Shown: positions 17,562 to 26,302 of the stretch, in pieces | Position numbering within the stretch: position 1 is the first letter of the stretch | How the letters are laid out: every line of letters starts with the position of its first letter | Source: Streptomyces sp. CBMA29 | Lineage (GTDB): Bacteria > Actinomycetota > Actinomycetes > Streptomycetales > Streptomycetaceae | Direction of reading: 5' to 3' | Assembly (NCBI RefSeq): GCF_014596445.1 | Contig: NZ_MECL01000035.1 | Coordinates: forward strand, 90,525-154,524 | Length of the DNA: 64,000 bases | Notes under the pieces: model-generated | What the model saw: only the letters and a program-made list of their open reading frames with translations | Told to the model about the DNA's origin: nothing | The model's database searches: none | Made by a program: the position numbers and the translations under genes

Positions 17562-18973
17562 CGGCCTCCCGCCGAGCCTTCCGCGTGCCCGGCCCCAGCG
17601 GCCTCAGTGGCCTCAGTGGCTCCAGCAGAATCAGCAGGATCAGCAGCTCCCGCCGAGCCCTCCAGCACGATCTGCCGCACATCCAGGTACCCGGACCGGA
17701 AACCGGCCTCCGAGTAGGCCAGATAGAACGTCCACAGCCGCCGGAAGACCGCGTCGAAGCCGAGCGCCGCCACCTCGTCCGCACACCGCGCGAACCGCTC
17801 GCGCCACAGCCGCAGCGTCTCCGCGTAGTGCGGCCCGAACGCCTCGGCGCTGACGATCCGCAGCCCGGTGGCCTCGCCGCTCACCTCGGAGATGGCCTCG
17901 GCGGAGGGGATCATGCCGCCGGGGAAGACGTACTTGTGGATCCAGGTGAAGGTCGGAAGGCTCACCAGCATCCGGTCGTGCGGCATGGTGATCGCCTGGA
18001 GCGCGATCCGGCCGCCGGGTGCGAGCCGCCGCTCCAGGGTGCGGAAATACTCCGGCCAGAATTCGTGGCCGACCGCCTCGATCATCTCGACGCTGACCAC
18101 CGCGTCGTACTCGCCCTCGACCTCGCGGTAGTCGCGCAGCAGCACCTCGACACGGTCCTGGAGCCCGGCGGCGCGGACCCGTTCCAGCGCCAGTTCACGC
18201 TGCTCGCGCGAGAGCGTCACGCTCACCACACGGGCGCCGCGGGATGCCGCGCGCACCGCCAGTTCGCCCCAGCCGGTGCCGATCTCCAGCAGCCGGGTGC
18301 CTGGACCGACCCCGGCCGCGTCCAGCAGCAGGTCGATCTTGCGGTGCTGGGCGGCGGGCAGCAGGTGCTCGTCGGCCGGGAAGCCGCGGAAGACCGCGGA
18401 GGAGTACGTCATCGTCTCGTCGAGGAAGAGCGAGAAGAGATCGTTGGACAGGTCGTAGTGCCGGTGGATGTTGTCGCGCGCGCCCTCGCGGGTGTTGCGC
18501 TGCGCCTCCGGCCGCCGCCTGGCCCACGCGCCGCGCAGCCGTTGCAGGGACGGCGGTACGAGGGTGGCGACGTTGTCGGCGAAGACCGTGAGCACACCGG
18601 TCAGGTCGTCCGCGTCCCACTCCCCGGCCATGTACGACTCGCCGAAGCCGATCAGGCCCTCGGCGCCGATCCGGCGGAAGAAGGAACGCGGGTCGTGCAC
18701 CCGCATCAGCGGGCCGCCGAGCCCCAGCGTGCGGGCGCCCTCGCCCGCGTCGTCGCCGTCCGCGCCCGCCAGCCGCACCCGCAGCGGCAGCCGTTCCAGC
18801 GCCCTGCGGACGAGGAAGGCCGCGACGGCCGCACGCGCGGCCGAACAGCGGGGCGCCGCCGCGACATCCGGCCAGCGCTCGGCGTCGACCGCCGCGCGCA
18901 CCCTGGACGTCGACATGGGCGAGATGGCGGCCCCGGTAGTAACCGGGGCGGCCGGAGTGGATGACACGGTCAC
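17558..18973 (-). CDS. ufaA1: Cyclopropane-fatty-acid synthase-like methyltransferase (UfaA1 type)
   Basis: The 471-residue protein is a SAM-dependent methyltransferase of the CFA/mycolic-acid cyclopropane synthase family. The N-terminal domain contains GFGESYMAGEWD, then HYDLSNDLFSLFLDE, the SAM-binding GTGWGELA, and the C-terminal GGMIPS and AETLRLWRERF motifs. The GTG at 18973 has an AGGAGGG ribosome site and overlaps the DUF1365 stop. Homologues methylate unsaturated phospholipid acyl chains; M. tuberculosis UfaA1 has been reported in tuberculostearic acid synthesis. Expected substrates are membrane oleoyl chains, with the FAD protein and DUF1295 protein as partners. The last ~25 residues are low-complexity. 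Confidence 0.9.
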   Translation of the reverse strand: MTVSSTPAAPVTTGAAISPMSTSRVRAAVDAERWPDVAAAPRCSAARAAVAAFLVRRALERLPLRVRLAGADGDDAGEGARTLGLGGPLMRVHDPRSFFRRIGAEGLIGFGESYMAGEWDADDLTGVLTVFADNVATLVPPSLQRLRGAWARRRPEAQRNTREGARDNIHRHYDLSNDLFSLFLDETMTYSSAVFRGFPADEHLLPAAQHRKIDLLLDAAGVGPGTRLLEIGTGWGELAVRAASRGARVVSVTLSREQRELALERVRAAGLQDRVEVLLRDYREVEGEYDAVVSVEMIEAVGHEFWPEYFRTLERRLAPGGRIALQAITMPHDRMLVSLPTFTWIHKYVFPGGMIPSAEAISEVSGEATGLRIVSAEAFGPHYAETLRLWRERFARCADEVAALGFDAVFRRLWTFYLAYSEAGFRSGYLDVRQIVLEGSAGAADPADSAGATEATEAAGAGHAEGSAGGR

Positions 18974-19773
18974 CGCATTCCCTCCTGAACGTGATGGCTG
19001 GGCCGCGGCCTTACGGGCAGGCCGCGCAGATACAGCAGAACACCGTGGAATCTGATCCCGGCGGAGACGAGGAGCGTCGACCACGGATGGCGTACAGCGG
19101 CCCGCAGCAGTCCGGCCGTGGTGGCCGGGCGGCGGTCGCCGCTCACGGTCGCGGTGAAGGGGCGTTTTCCGTCCAGTTCCAGATGGACTGTCACGGAAAG
19201 ACGGCTGCCCGGCTCCGGCACCCGCATGCGGTAGCCGCCCTCCACGGGGAAGAACGGGGAGACGTACAGCTCCTTGGCGGTCGAGGCACGGCCCTCGGCG
19301 TCCGGCGCCAGCAGATAGCAGTGCCGCTCGCCATAGGTGTTGTGGACCTCCGCGACCACATGGCGGGGCGTGCCGTCACGCGCGTGGCACCAGTACAGGG
19401 TCAGCGGGTTGAAGACATGGCCGAGGACACGGGCGTGCGTGAGCATCAGCACGCGGCCGTCCGCCGGGGCCGCCCCCTGCGCGGCGAGAAACCGGTCGAG
19501 CCCTGCCCTGACCGAGGGCGCCGTACCGCCGAAGTGGTCCCGCGCCCGGAAACCGGCCAGCGGGCGCAGCGGGAGCGGCAGCCGCGGCATGTGGTCCAGG
19601 TCGACCAGCCACATATAGGTCCGCATACGGAAGGAGTGCCGCACGGGGCGGTTACGGGCGTGGGCGATCCGACAGTCGTACAGCGAAGGCGCCGCAGCCT
19701 CCGCCACCACTTCCGCCACTGCCTCCGCCTCCGCCGGGTCGTGCGTCGCGCCGTCAGGGACCGGAGCCGTCAT
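18970..19773 (-). CDS. DUF1365 family protein
   Basis: The 267-residue protein belongs to DUF1365: it has the N-terminal pattern RIAHARNRPVRHSFRMRTYM, then FNPLTLYWCHA and VHNTYGERHCYLL, and the late ELYVSPFFP segment. Its biochemical role is not established, but it nearly always sits between an FAD oxidoreductase and a CFA-like methyltransferase (Rv0448c in M. tuberculosis). Both are present here, in coupled overlap on each side. The start is ATG 19773, overlapping the preceding stop. Confidence 0.88.
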   Translation of the reverse strand: MTAPVPDGATHDPAEAEAVAEVVAEAAAPSLYDCRIAHARNRPVRHSFRMRTYMWLVDLDHMPRLPLPLRPLAGFRARDHFGGTAPSVRAGLDRFLAAQGAAPADGRVLMLTHARVLGHVFNPLTLYWCHARDGTPRHVVAEVHNTYGERHCYLLAPDAEGRASTAKELYVSPFFPVEGGYRMRVPEPGSRLSVTVHLELDGKRPFTATVSGDRRPATTAGLLRAAVRHPWSTLLVSAGIRFHGVLLYLRGLPVRPRPSHHVQEGMR

Positions 19774-21161
19774 GACCACTCCACCCCCAGCGCGCGCGCC
19801 GCCGCCACCCCGGAGGCGCAGCCGTCCTCGTGGAAACCCCAGCCGTGGTACGCGCCCGCGTAGGCGACCACCGGCCCGTTCAGTTCGGGCAGCCGTCGCT
19901 GCGCGGCCACCGACTCCGGCGTGTACTGCGGGTGTTCGTACGCCATCCGGTCCCGTACGGCGGAGGGATCGACCCGGTCGGCGCCGTTGAGCGTCACCAC
20001 ATAGGTGTCGGCGCCGTCCAGCCGCTGGAGGCGGTTCATGTCGTAGCTGACCAGGACGGCGCCGGCGTCCGAGGCGCAGGACGGCATCAGGTAGTTCCAC
20101 GACGCGCGGGCGCCGGACGCGCGCGGCAGCACGCCGGTGTCGGTGTGCAGCAGCGCGGGATTGACGGTGTACGGGATCGCGCCCAGCACCTCGCGCTCGG
20201 CCGCGGTGGGCTCGGCGAGCAGGCCCAGCGCCTGGTGCGGGTGGACGGCGACGACCACCGCGTCGTAGCGCTCGGTGGTGCCGTCCTCGACGGTGACCTC
20301 GGCGCCGCCGGGGACGCGGCGCAGCGCCGTCACCCGGCTGGAGGTGTGCACGGCGGACACCTCCTTGCCCACCCGCTCGACGTACGTACGGGAGCCGCCG
20401 GTGATCGTGCGCCAGGTGGGGGAGTCGCCGACGCTGAGCAGTCCGTGGTGGTCGAGGAAGCGGAAGAGGTAGCGGGCCGGGAAGTCCAGCGCGGTCGCGG
20501 GGGAGCAGGACCAGACGGCGGAGACCAGCGGGGTCATGAAGTGCTGGACGAAATAGGGGGAGTAGCGGCCGTCCGCGAGGAATTCCCGCAGCGTGCGGTC
20601 GGTGGCGGCAGCACCCGCACCCCCGTCAGCACCCGTATCCGAGCCCGTATCCGTGTCAGCACCCGTATCCGAGCCCGTATCCGCGGCAGCACCCGCACCC
20701 GAGCCCGTATCCGAGCCCGTATCCGAGCCGCTCTCCGCGAGCAGGCGGCGCGCCCCGCGGTGGAAGGCCGTGACCTCGGTCAGCATCCGCAGATACCGGC
20801 CGCGCAGCGCGTTGCGCGGCTGTGCGAAGAGCCCGCGCGGTCCGCGGGCCCCTGCGTACTCCAGGCCGCAGCCCTCGCACCGCACCGACATGCTCATCTC
20901 GGACTCCTGCGTGGCGACGTCCAGCTCGCGCAGCAGCCGCAGCAGGTTCGGGTAGGTGCGGGCGTTGTGCACGATGAAGCCGGTGTCGACGCTCAGGGAC
21001 CGGCCGTCGGTGTCGGCCACGTCGTGGGTGTCCGCGTGCCCGCCGAGCCGGTCGTCCGCCTCGTACAGGGACACGTCACTCGCGCGGTGCAGCACGTGGG
21101 CGGCGGTAAGGCCCGCCACTCCGCTGCCTATCACCGCGATCCGACGTCGTTCGGCCGTCAT
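19770..21161 (-). CDS. FAD-dependent amine-oxidase-like oxidoreductase
   Basis: The 463-residue flavoprotein has an N-terminal dinucleotide-binding motif VIGSGVAGLTAAHVL with a GGHADTH motif typical of the operon's family (Rv0449c in mycobacteria). It ends with a second FAD contact YAGAYHGWGFHEDGC. It probably acts on fatty acyl chains, as a desaturase or dehydrogenase feeding the methyltransferase; homologues in Rhodobacter are linked to furan fatty acids. A Ser-Asp-Thr-Gly low-complexity stretch (residues ~144-184) interrupts the chain. It is the first gene of the four-gene operon and divergent from the molybdopterin oxidoreductase. Confidence 0.88.
   Translation of the reverse strand: MTAERRRIAVIGSGVAGLTAAHVLHRASDVSLYEADDRLGGHADTHDVADTDGRSLSVDTGFIVHNARTYPNLLRLLRELDVATQESEMSMSVRCEGCGLEYAGARGPRGLFAQPRNALRGRYLRMLTEVTAFHRGARRLLAESGSDTGSDTGSGAGAAADTGSDTGADTDTGSDTGADGGAGAAATDRTLREFLADGRYSPYFVQHFMTPLVSAVWSCSPATALDFPARYLFRFLDHHGLLSVGDSPTWRTITGGSRTYVERVGKEVSAVHTSSRVTALRRVPGGAEVTVEDGTTERYDAVVVAVHPHQALGLLAEPTAAEREVLGAIPYTVNPALLHTDTGVLPRASGARASWNYLMPSCASDAGAVLVSYDMNRLQRLDGADTYVVTLNGADRVDPSAVRDRMAYEHPQYTPESVAAQRRLPELNGPVVAYAGAYHGWGFHEDGCASGVAAARALGVEWS
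20609..20730. repeat. Degenerate 12-base tandem repeat inside the FAD oxidoreductase gene
   Basis: Variants of a 12-base unit close to CCCGTATCCGAG are repeated about ten times. On the coding (minus) strand they give a Gly-Ser-Asp-Thr/Ala-Asp-Thr-rich insertion. The unit is a multiple of three, so slippage keeps the frame. It is probably a flexible surface loop that varies in length between strains. Confidence 0.7.
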
Positions 21162-21422
21162 GCGATCCCCTCGGTCAGTGCTCGATGTCCGGTGACACCC
21201 CGTGGTGCCCGGTGACGCCCCGTGCCCGGTCGGTGTCCGGCGCGGCCGGTACGGCGACCGGCACCGGTGCGCCCTCACTGATCATTCGTGGCCGCCCCCG
21301 CCGCGGATTGGTGCGGGAGCGGAACGTTCCGGCGGTGATCTTCACGGTCCCCACCTGCGGCGGAGCCCGTCGCTCAGGGGAACGCGGAATCCCGTACCAA
21401 TCCGCTGAGCGCACAGCCACGA

Positions 21423-23225
21423 ATGCGGGATGTGACCGACCAGGAGACCATCAGCCCCGGCAGTGTGCTGGAGCCTCATCAGCCACATGGCCCGAGTGCT
21501 GTCGGCCGGCTGCTGAGGGTCGTACTCGGGGCGCTGAGCGGGCTGTTGGCCGCGGCCGTGTCACTCGGTTTCGCCGAACTCGTCGCCGTGGCCGCCCGTC
21601 CCGAGGCCAGTCCGGTGACGGCGGTCGGCGGCGCGGTCATCGACCGCACACCGGTGTCCCTGAAGGACTACGCGGTACGGAACTTCGGCACCAACGACAA
21701 GCTGGTGCTGCAACTGGGCATCGTCGCGATCCTGGCCCTCTTCGCCTTCGCGCTCGGCGTGTTCGCGCTGCGCTTCCGGCGCACGGGCTGCGCGGGCGTG
21801 CTGGCCTTCGGCGTCATCGGGGCGGTCGCCGCCTGGAGCCGTCCCGATTACCACCGCCTGGACGCGCTGCCGTCGATCGTCGGCGCGCTGCTCGGAGCGG
21901 CGGCGCTGTGGCTGCTGACGGAGCGTCTCACGCTCCGCACCACACCGGCCGCGCGCCTGCCGGAACAGGCCACCGCGCCCGTCCCGCAGACGCCGACCGA
22001 CCCGACCACCCTGACCGACCCGACCTCCCCGTCCCCCGTGGAGCACACCACGGAGGACGACGAGGACACCGTCGAGACCCCTCTGCCGCGGACGGAAACG
22101 CCCGCCGCAGAGGCTGGGCCCACCTCCCGCCCCGCGTTCGACCGCCGTGGCTTCGTCCTGGCCGCTGCCGCCACGGCTGCCGCGTCCGCGGGTGCGGGAG
22201 CCCTGGGCCGCACCCTCAACAACCGCCGCGGTGCCGTCGCGGTGGCCTCACGGGCGGCCATCGCGCTACCCGCCCCGGCCTCCCGCGCCGCCGCCGTCCC
22301 GCGCGGCGCGGACCTGGGAATCCCCGGACTGAGCGAATTCACCACGCCGAACGCGAAGTTCTACCGCGTCGACACCGCCCTCGTCGTCCCGAAGATCGAC
22401 GCCACCACCTGGCGGCTGCGCATCCACGGCATGGGCGTGGGCAAGGAGTTGACGCTCTCCTACGACGACCTGCTGCGCCGCGACCTGATCGAGCGGGACA
22501 TCACGCTGACCTGCGTGTCCAACCAGGTCGGCGGCCCGTATGTCGGCAACGCCCGCTGGATCGGCGTCCGGCTGGCCGATCTGCTGCGCGAGGCGGGGGT
22601 CCGGCCCCCGTCGCGCGGTGGCAAGGCGGACCAGTTGGTGGCGCACTCGGTGGACGGCATGGCCATCGGCTCACCGGTGGAGACCGTGCTCGACGGCCGC
22701 GACGCGATGCTCGCGCTCGGCATGAACGGCGAGCCGCTGCCCTTCGCGCACGGCTTCCCCGTCCGCATGCTGGTGCCCGGCCTGTACGGCTATGTGTCGG
22801 CCTGCAAGTGGCTGCACGAGCTCGAACTGACCACCTTCGACTCCTACGACGCCTACTGGGTCAAGCGGAGCTGGTCGCGCGAGGCGCCGATCAAGACCGA
22901 GTCGCGGATCGACACCCCGAAGCCGTTCGCCAGCCCCAAGGCGGGCCGGGTGCCGGTGGCCGGAGTGGCGTGGGCGCAGCACCGGGGCATCGACCGGGTG
23001 CAGGTCCGGGTCGACGGCGGCCGGTGGCAGACCGCCCGGCTCGCGGACGAGGACAGCACCGACACCTGGCGGCAGTGGCTGTGGGAGTGGGACGCCACGC
23101 CCGGCAGTCACACGCTGGAGGTCCGCGCGACGGACCGTGACGGCTACACGCAGACCGACCACCGCGTCGGCACCGTCCCGAACGGTGCGACCGGCTGGCA
23201 CTCGGTTGTGGTCAGCGTCGACTGA
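21423..23225 (+). CDS. Membrane-anchored molybdopterin-dependent oxidoreductase (sulfite-oxidase fold)
   Basis: The 600-residue protein has four hydrophobic helices in its first ~170 residues, a Pro/Thr-rich linker, and then RRGFVLAAAATAA, a Tat-like signal-anchor. It ends in a molybdopterin domain of the SUOX/YedY class. The likely Mo-ligand cysteine is Cys364 (LTCVSNQVGG), with GPYVGNARWIGV around it. A C-terminal Mo-cofactor dimerisation domain follows (GVAWAQHRGIDRVQVRVDGG). It probably reduces or oxidises sulfoxides, sulfite or similar outside the membrane. It is divergent from the lipid-modification operon and upstream of a fasciclin lipoprotein. Confidence 0.9.
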   Translation: MRDVTDQETISPGSVLEPHQPHGPSAVGRLLRVVLGALSGLLAAAVSLGFAELVAVAARPEASPVTAVGGAVIDRTPVSLKDYAVRNFGTNDKLVLQLGIVAILALFAFALGVFALRFRRTGCAGVLAFGVIGAVAAWSRPDYHRLDALPSIVGALLGAAALWLLTERLTLRTTPAARLPEQATAPVPQTPTDPTTLTDPTSPSPVEHTTEDDEDTVETPLPRTETPAAEAGPTSRPAFDRRGFVLAAAATAAASAGAGALGRTLNNRRGAVAVASRAAIALPAPASRAAAVPRGADLGIPGLSEFTTPNAKFYRVDTALVVPKIDATTWRLRIHGMGVGKELTLSYDDLLRRDLIERDITLTCVSNQVGGPYVGNARWIGVRLADLLREAGVRPPSRGGKADQLVAHSVDGMAIGSPVETVLDGRDAMLALGMNGEPLPFAHGFPVRMLVPGLYGYVSACKWLHELELTTFDSYDAYWVKRSWSREAPIKTESRIDTPKPFASPKAGRVPVAGVAWAQHRGIDRVQVRVDGGRWQTARLADEDSTDTWRQWLWEWDATPGSHTLEVRATDRDGYTQTDHRVGTVPNGATGWHSVVVSVD

Positions 23226-23312
23226 CCCGTCGTCGCCCCGGCCACCACCCCCTACCGATGACTTTTCCGCACGCACATTTCGTATACACCGCACATATAG
23301 AGGAGAAAAACC

Positions 23313-23978
23313 ATGTTCCACCTCCGCGCCCGCCGCATCGCCGTCGCCGTGACGGCCGCCGCCGTACTGCCGCTGGCCCTCAGCGCCTGTTCGAGCGACG
23401 ACAACAAGAAGGACGACTCGGCGGCGGCGAGCCCGTCCACCTCGGCGAGCGATTCGGGGATGGCGCCCACCAGCGACGCTCCGAGTGACGCCTCGACGAT
23501 GGACGCGCCCTTCGGGCCCGGCTGCGCCACGGTGCCCAAGGACGGCGCGGGCAGCTTCGACGGCATGTCCAAGGACCCGGTGGCGACCGCCGCCTCGCAC
23601 AACCCGGCGCTGTCGACGCTGGTCGCCGCCGTCCAGAAGGCCGGTCTTGTCGACACCCTGAACAACGCCCAGAACATCACCGTCTTCGCGCCGACCAACG
23701 ACGCCTTCGCGAAGATCCCGAAGGCCGACCTCGACAAGGTCCTCGCCGACAAGGCGATGCTCACCAAGATCCTCACCTACCACGTGGTCGGCGAGCCGGT
23801 GAAGGCGCCCGAGGGTCTGTCCAAGGGCACCTACACCACGCTGGAGAAGGGCACCCTGACGACCTCGGGCTCCGGCGAGGCGTACAAGGTCAACGACACG
23901 GCGAACGTGGTCTGCGGCAACGTCACCACCGCCAACGCCACCGTGCAGATCATCGACACGGTGCTGATGCCCAAGTAG
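23313..23978 (+). CDS. Fasciclin-domain lipoprotein (MPT83-like)
   Basis: The 221-residue protein has a basic N terminus, a hydrophobic stretch and a lipobox (LSAC) with the acylated cysteine at residue 26. A Ser/Asp-rich linker follows, then one fasciclin (FAS1) domain: LVAAVQKAGLVDTLNNAQNI, TVFAPTNDAFAKI, LTYHVVGEP, and a final IIDTVLMPK. It resembles mycobacterial MPT83/MPT70, which belong to the SigK regulon. Its position next to the sigma island fits the same control here. An AGAGGAG ribosome site precedes ATG 23313. Confidence 0.92.
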   Translation: MFHLRARRIAVAVTAAAVLPLALSACSSDDNKKDDSAAASPSTSASDSGMAPTSDAPSDASTMDAPFGPGCATVPKDGAGSFDGMSKDPVATAASHNPALSTLVAAVQKAGLVDTLNNAQNITVFAPTNDAFAKIPKADLDKVLADKAMLTKILTYHVVGEPVKAPEGLSKGTYTTLEKGTLTTSGSGEAYKVNDTANVVCGNVTTANATVQIIDTVLMPK

Positions 23979-24002
23979 CCCTTGGGGATCTGGCGTTACC
24001 GA

Positions 24003-24848
24003 TCACTCCGGACGGCCCGCGACGACGCGCAACAGGTGTTCCGCCACGGCGGACATCGCGTCGCGGGCCGGCCGCAGATAGCGCCGCGGGTCGACGACGG
24101 CCGGGTCCGCCGCCAGGTGGTCCCGTACCGCCCCGGTGAAGGCGATGTTCAGCGCCGTACCGATGTTGACCTTCACCATCCCGGCCGCGACGGCCCGCCG
24201 CAGCTCGTCGTCGGGCACACCGGACGAGCCGTGCAGCACCAGGGGTACGGGTACGGCCGTGCGCAGCGCGGCTATCAGTTCGTGGTCGAGGCGCGCGGAG
24301 CGGTCGGTCATCGCGTGCGAACTGCCGACCGCGACGGCGAGCGCGTCCACCCCGGTCGCGGCGGTGAAGGCGGCGGCCTCGGCCGGGTCGGTCCGCACGC
24401 CGGGCGCGTGGGCGCCGTCCTTGCCGCCGACCTCGCCCAACTCGGCCTCGACCCAGGCGCCCTGGCCGTGCGCCCACTCCACCATCCGCGCGGTGGCCCG
24501 GAGATTCTCCTCGTACGGCAGCTTCGACGCGTCGAACATCACCGAGGACGCCCCGGCCGCCACGCCCGCCCGCAGCAACTCCTCGCTCTCCACATGGTCC
24601 AGGTGCAGGGCGACCGGCACGGCCGCGCCCCGCGCGACCGCCGCCGCCCCCGCCAGCACCGGCTCGACCCGGCCGCCGTGGAAGGCCACCGCGTTCTCGC
24701 TGATCTGGAGGATCACCGGCAGCCCGGCCGCCTGCGCGGCGGAGGTGATCGCCTCCGCGTGCTCCAGCGTGATCACATTGAACGCGGCGACCCCGTGGCC
24801 CGCGGACCGGGCGGCGGTGACGAGTTCTGCGGTGGCGACGGCAGGCAT
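24003..24848 (-). CDS. Class II ketose-bisphosphate aldolase
   Basis: The 281-residue protein matches the fructose/tagatose-bisphosphate aldolase (class II, zinc-dependent) family: the N-terminal AFNVITLEHAEAITSAA, the zinc-binding HLDHVES with a following VMFDASKLPYEEN, and VLHGSSGVPDDELRRAV. It cleaves a ketose bisphosphate to dihydroxyacetone phosphate and an aldehyde. ATG 24848 has a GAGGAA ribosome site. It lies downstream of a SIS-domain isomerase in the same direction, as in amino-sugar or galactitol catabolic operons (AgaS/AgaY or GatY like). Substrate not determinable. Confidence 0.9.
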   Translation of the reverse strand: MPAVATAELVTAARSAGHGVAAFNVITLEHAEAITSAAQAAGLPVILQISENAVAFHGGRVEPVLAGAAAVARGAAVPVALHLDHVESEELLRAGVAAGASSVMFDASKLPYEENLRATARMVEWAHGQGAWVEAELGEVGGKDGAHAPGVRTDPAEAAAFTAATGVDALAVAVGSSHAMTDRSARLDHELIAALRTAVPVPLVLHGSSGVPDDELRRAVAAGMVKVNIGTALNIAFTGAVRDHLAADPAVVDPRRYLRPARDAMSAVAEHLLRVVAGRPE

Positions 24849-24949
24849 GGGATTCCTCGGGGTACGTACGGCGGTGCCGGTTTCACGGGTGCGGGCGGGG
24901 GTACGGGCGGCGGTCCGCCGAACAGCGGAGCGCCGCACGGGGGTTGGTG

Positions 24950-25891
24950 TCAGGCCAGGACGACGGAACGCGTCAGATTCCGCGGCCGGTCCGGGTCGTA
25001 CCCCTTGTTCTCCGCGATGGCCACCGCGAGCCGCTGGACCCGCACCAGGTCGGCCAGCGGGTCGAGTACGGCCGCGCCCGTACCGCCGACCGCGCTCGTA
25101 CCGCCGTCGCCGGCGGCGGCGGAACCGGCCTCAAGAAGGCCGCCGACGCCCGCGACGTTGTCGGCCAGGCCCTCGGGCAGGGCGCCGAAGGCCCACACCA
25201 CACGGCCGGGGCCGGTGATGCTGATCGGGCCGTGCCGGTACTCCATCGCCGGGTAGCTCTCGGTCCAGGCGCCCGCGGCCTCGCGCATCTTCAGCGCGGC
25301 CTCCTGCGCCAGGCCGTAGGTCCAGCCGGTGCCGAGGAAGGTGAACTGCTCGGCGGCCGTGACGGTGGTGGGCAGTTCCTGGGCGAGCGCCAGCCGCGCG
25401 TCGGCGACTGCCGCGGTCAGGTCGTGGCCGAGGTGGGCGCGCAGCAGCGCGAGCGCGGTGGTGGCGAACCGGGTCTGCACCACCGACTGTTCGTCGGCGA
25501 AGTCCAGCACCACGACCTCGTCGGCGGCCTCCATCACCGGGGTGTGCGGGTCGGCGGTGATCGCCGTGACCGCGACGCCCGCCGTACGCAGGCGCTCGCT
25601 CGCCCGCAGCACCTCGGTGGTGGTGCCGGAGCGGGTGATCGTCAGCACGCGGTCGTAACCGCGGCCGAACGGGAACTCCGAGGCCGCGAAGGCGTCGGTC
25701 TCGCCGTGGCCGCCCTGTTCGCGCAGCGCCGCGTAGGACTGGGCCATGAACCAGGAGGTGCCGCAGCCGATCACCGCCACCCGCTCACCGTCGCGCGGCA
25801 GCTTTCCGGCCTCGGCGGGAGCGAGATCGGCCGCCCGCTGCCAGCACTCGGGCTGGGAGGCGGTCTCGGTGGTGGTGAGGGACGCGGACAT
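24950..25891 (-). CDS. SIS-domain sugar isomerase/deaminase-like protein
   Basis: The 313-residue protein carries two SIS domains of the GlmS-isomerase/AgaS family. The phosphosugar-binding motifs are GCGTSWFMAQSYAAL (about 42-56) and ITRSGTTTEVLRAS (about 88-101), with FLGTGWTYGLAQEAALKMRE in the second half. Such proteins isomerise or deaminate amino-sugar phosphates. ATG 25891 is preceded by GAGGAG. The aldolase gene follows by about 100 bases. A DeoR/GlpR-like palindrome about 70 bases upstream is the likely control site. Confidence 0.88.
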   Translation of the reverse strand: MSASLTTTETASQPECWQRAADLAPAEAGKLPRDGERVAVIGCGTSWFMAQSYAALREQGGHGETDAFAASEFPFGRGYDRVLTITRSGTTTEVLRASERLRTAGVAVTAITADPHTPVMEAADEVVVLDFADEQSVVQTRFATTALALLRAHLGHDLTAAVADARLALAQELPTTVTAAEQFTFLGTGWTYGLAQEAALKMREAAGAWTESYPAMEYRHGPISITGPGRVVWAFGALPEGLADNVAGVGGLLEAGSAAAGDGGTSAVGGTGAAVLDPLADLVRVQRLAVAIAENKGYDPDRPRNLTRSVVLA

Positions 25892-25958
25892 CGGGGCTCC
25901 TCGTGCGGTGTGCGAGATACGGCGTGCGAGATGCGACGCGCGGTGCGGATGCGCGATC

Positions 25959-25975
25959 CTGCTCGAAACGAGCAG
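25959..25975. promoter_or_regulatory. DeoR/GlpR-like operator
   Basis: CTGCTCGaaaCGAGCAG is a perfect 7-bp inverted repeat with a three-base centre. TCG-A/T-rich-CGA is the core recognised by GlpR/DeoR-type sugar-phosphate repressors. A further CGAGCA half-site follows at 25981-25986. It lies about 70 bases upstream of the SIS gene. Confidence 0.6.
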
Positions 25976-26181
25976 CTATCGAGCACAAATGTACACAGGG
26001 GAGAGGGCTGGCGGAAGGTCCCCGACTGCGCTAAAGGCGCACGCGGGCAGCGCGACCGCCGCCGCCGGCCGAATGAGGCGCGCGTCACACTTCCCGCACC
26101 GGATGTCACATCGCGTCGCGCGGCCCGACTCTCTGGTAAGAGGGCGCGAGCGGCGGCCGGACCGATGAGGGCCGAACGGTA

Positions 26182-26217
26182 AGAACGAGAAGAACGAGGA
26201 GAACAAGGAGAACGAGG
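26182..26217 (+). repeat. Four tandem 9-base purine-rich units
   Basis: Units AGAACGAGA, AGAACGAGG, AGAACAAGG and AGAACGAGG follow directly. The plus strand is almost purely purine here, which is unusual in this GC-rich DNA. It encodes no recognisable protein. Confidence 0.7.
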
Positions 26218-26302
26218 AGGAAACCCTGCCCGAGAGAAAGCTCCGCACGACAGGCAGGGCTCTTCGTCCTCTGTCAATTCCTTTACGTGAGGCCCGAAGC
26301 GC

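Larger units (their letters stand above)
25892..26302. other. Intergenic control region upstream of the SIS/aldolase operon
   Basis: This 411-base gap holds the DeoR-like palindrome at 25959-25975, a 9-base purine-rich repeat at 26182-26217, a 7-bp hairpin CCCTGCC (26224-26230) / GGCAGGG (26253-26259), and the left arm of a hairpin ACGTGAG (26285-26291) / CTCACGT (26302-26308). That last hairpin overlaps the stop of the next minus-strand gene. No coding gene was recognised. Confidence 0.55.
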
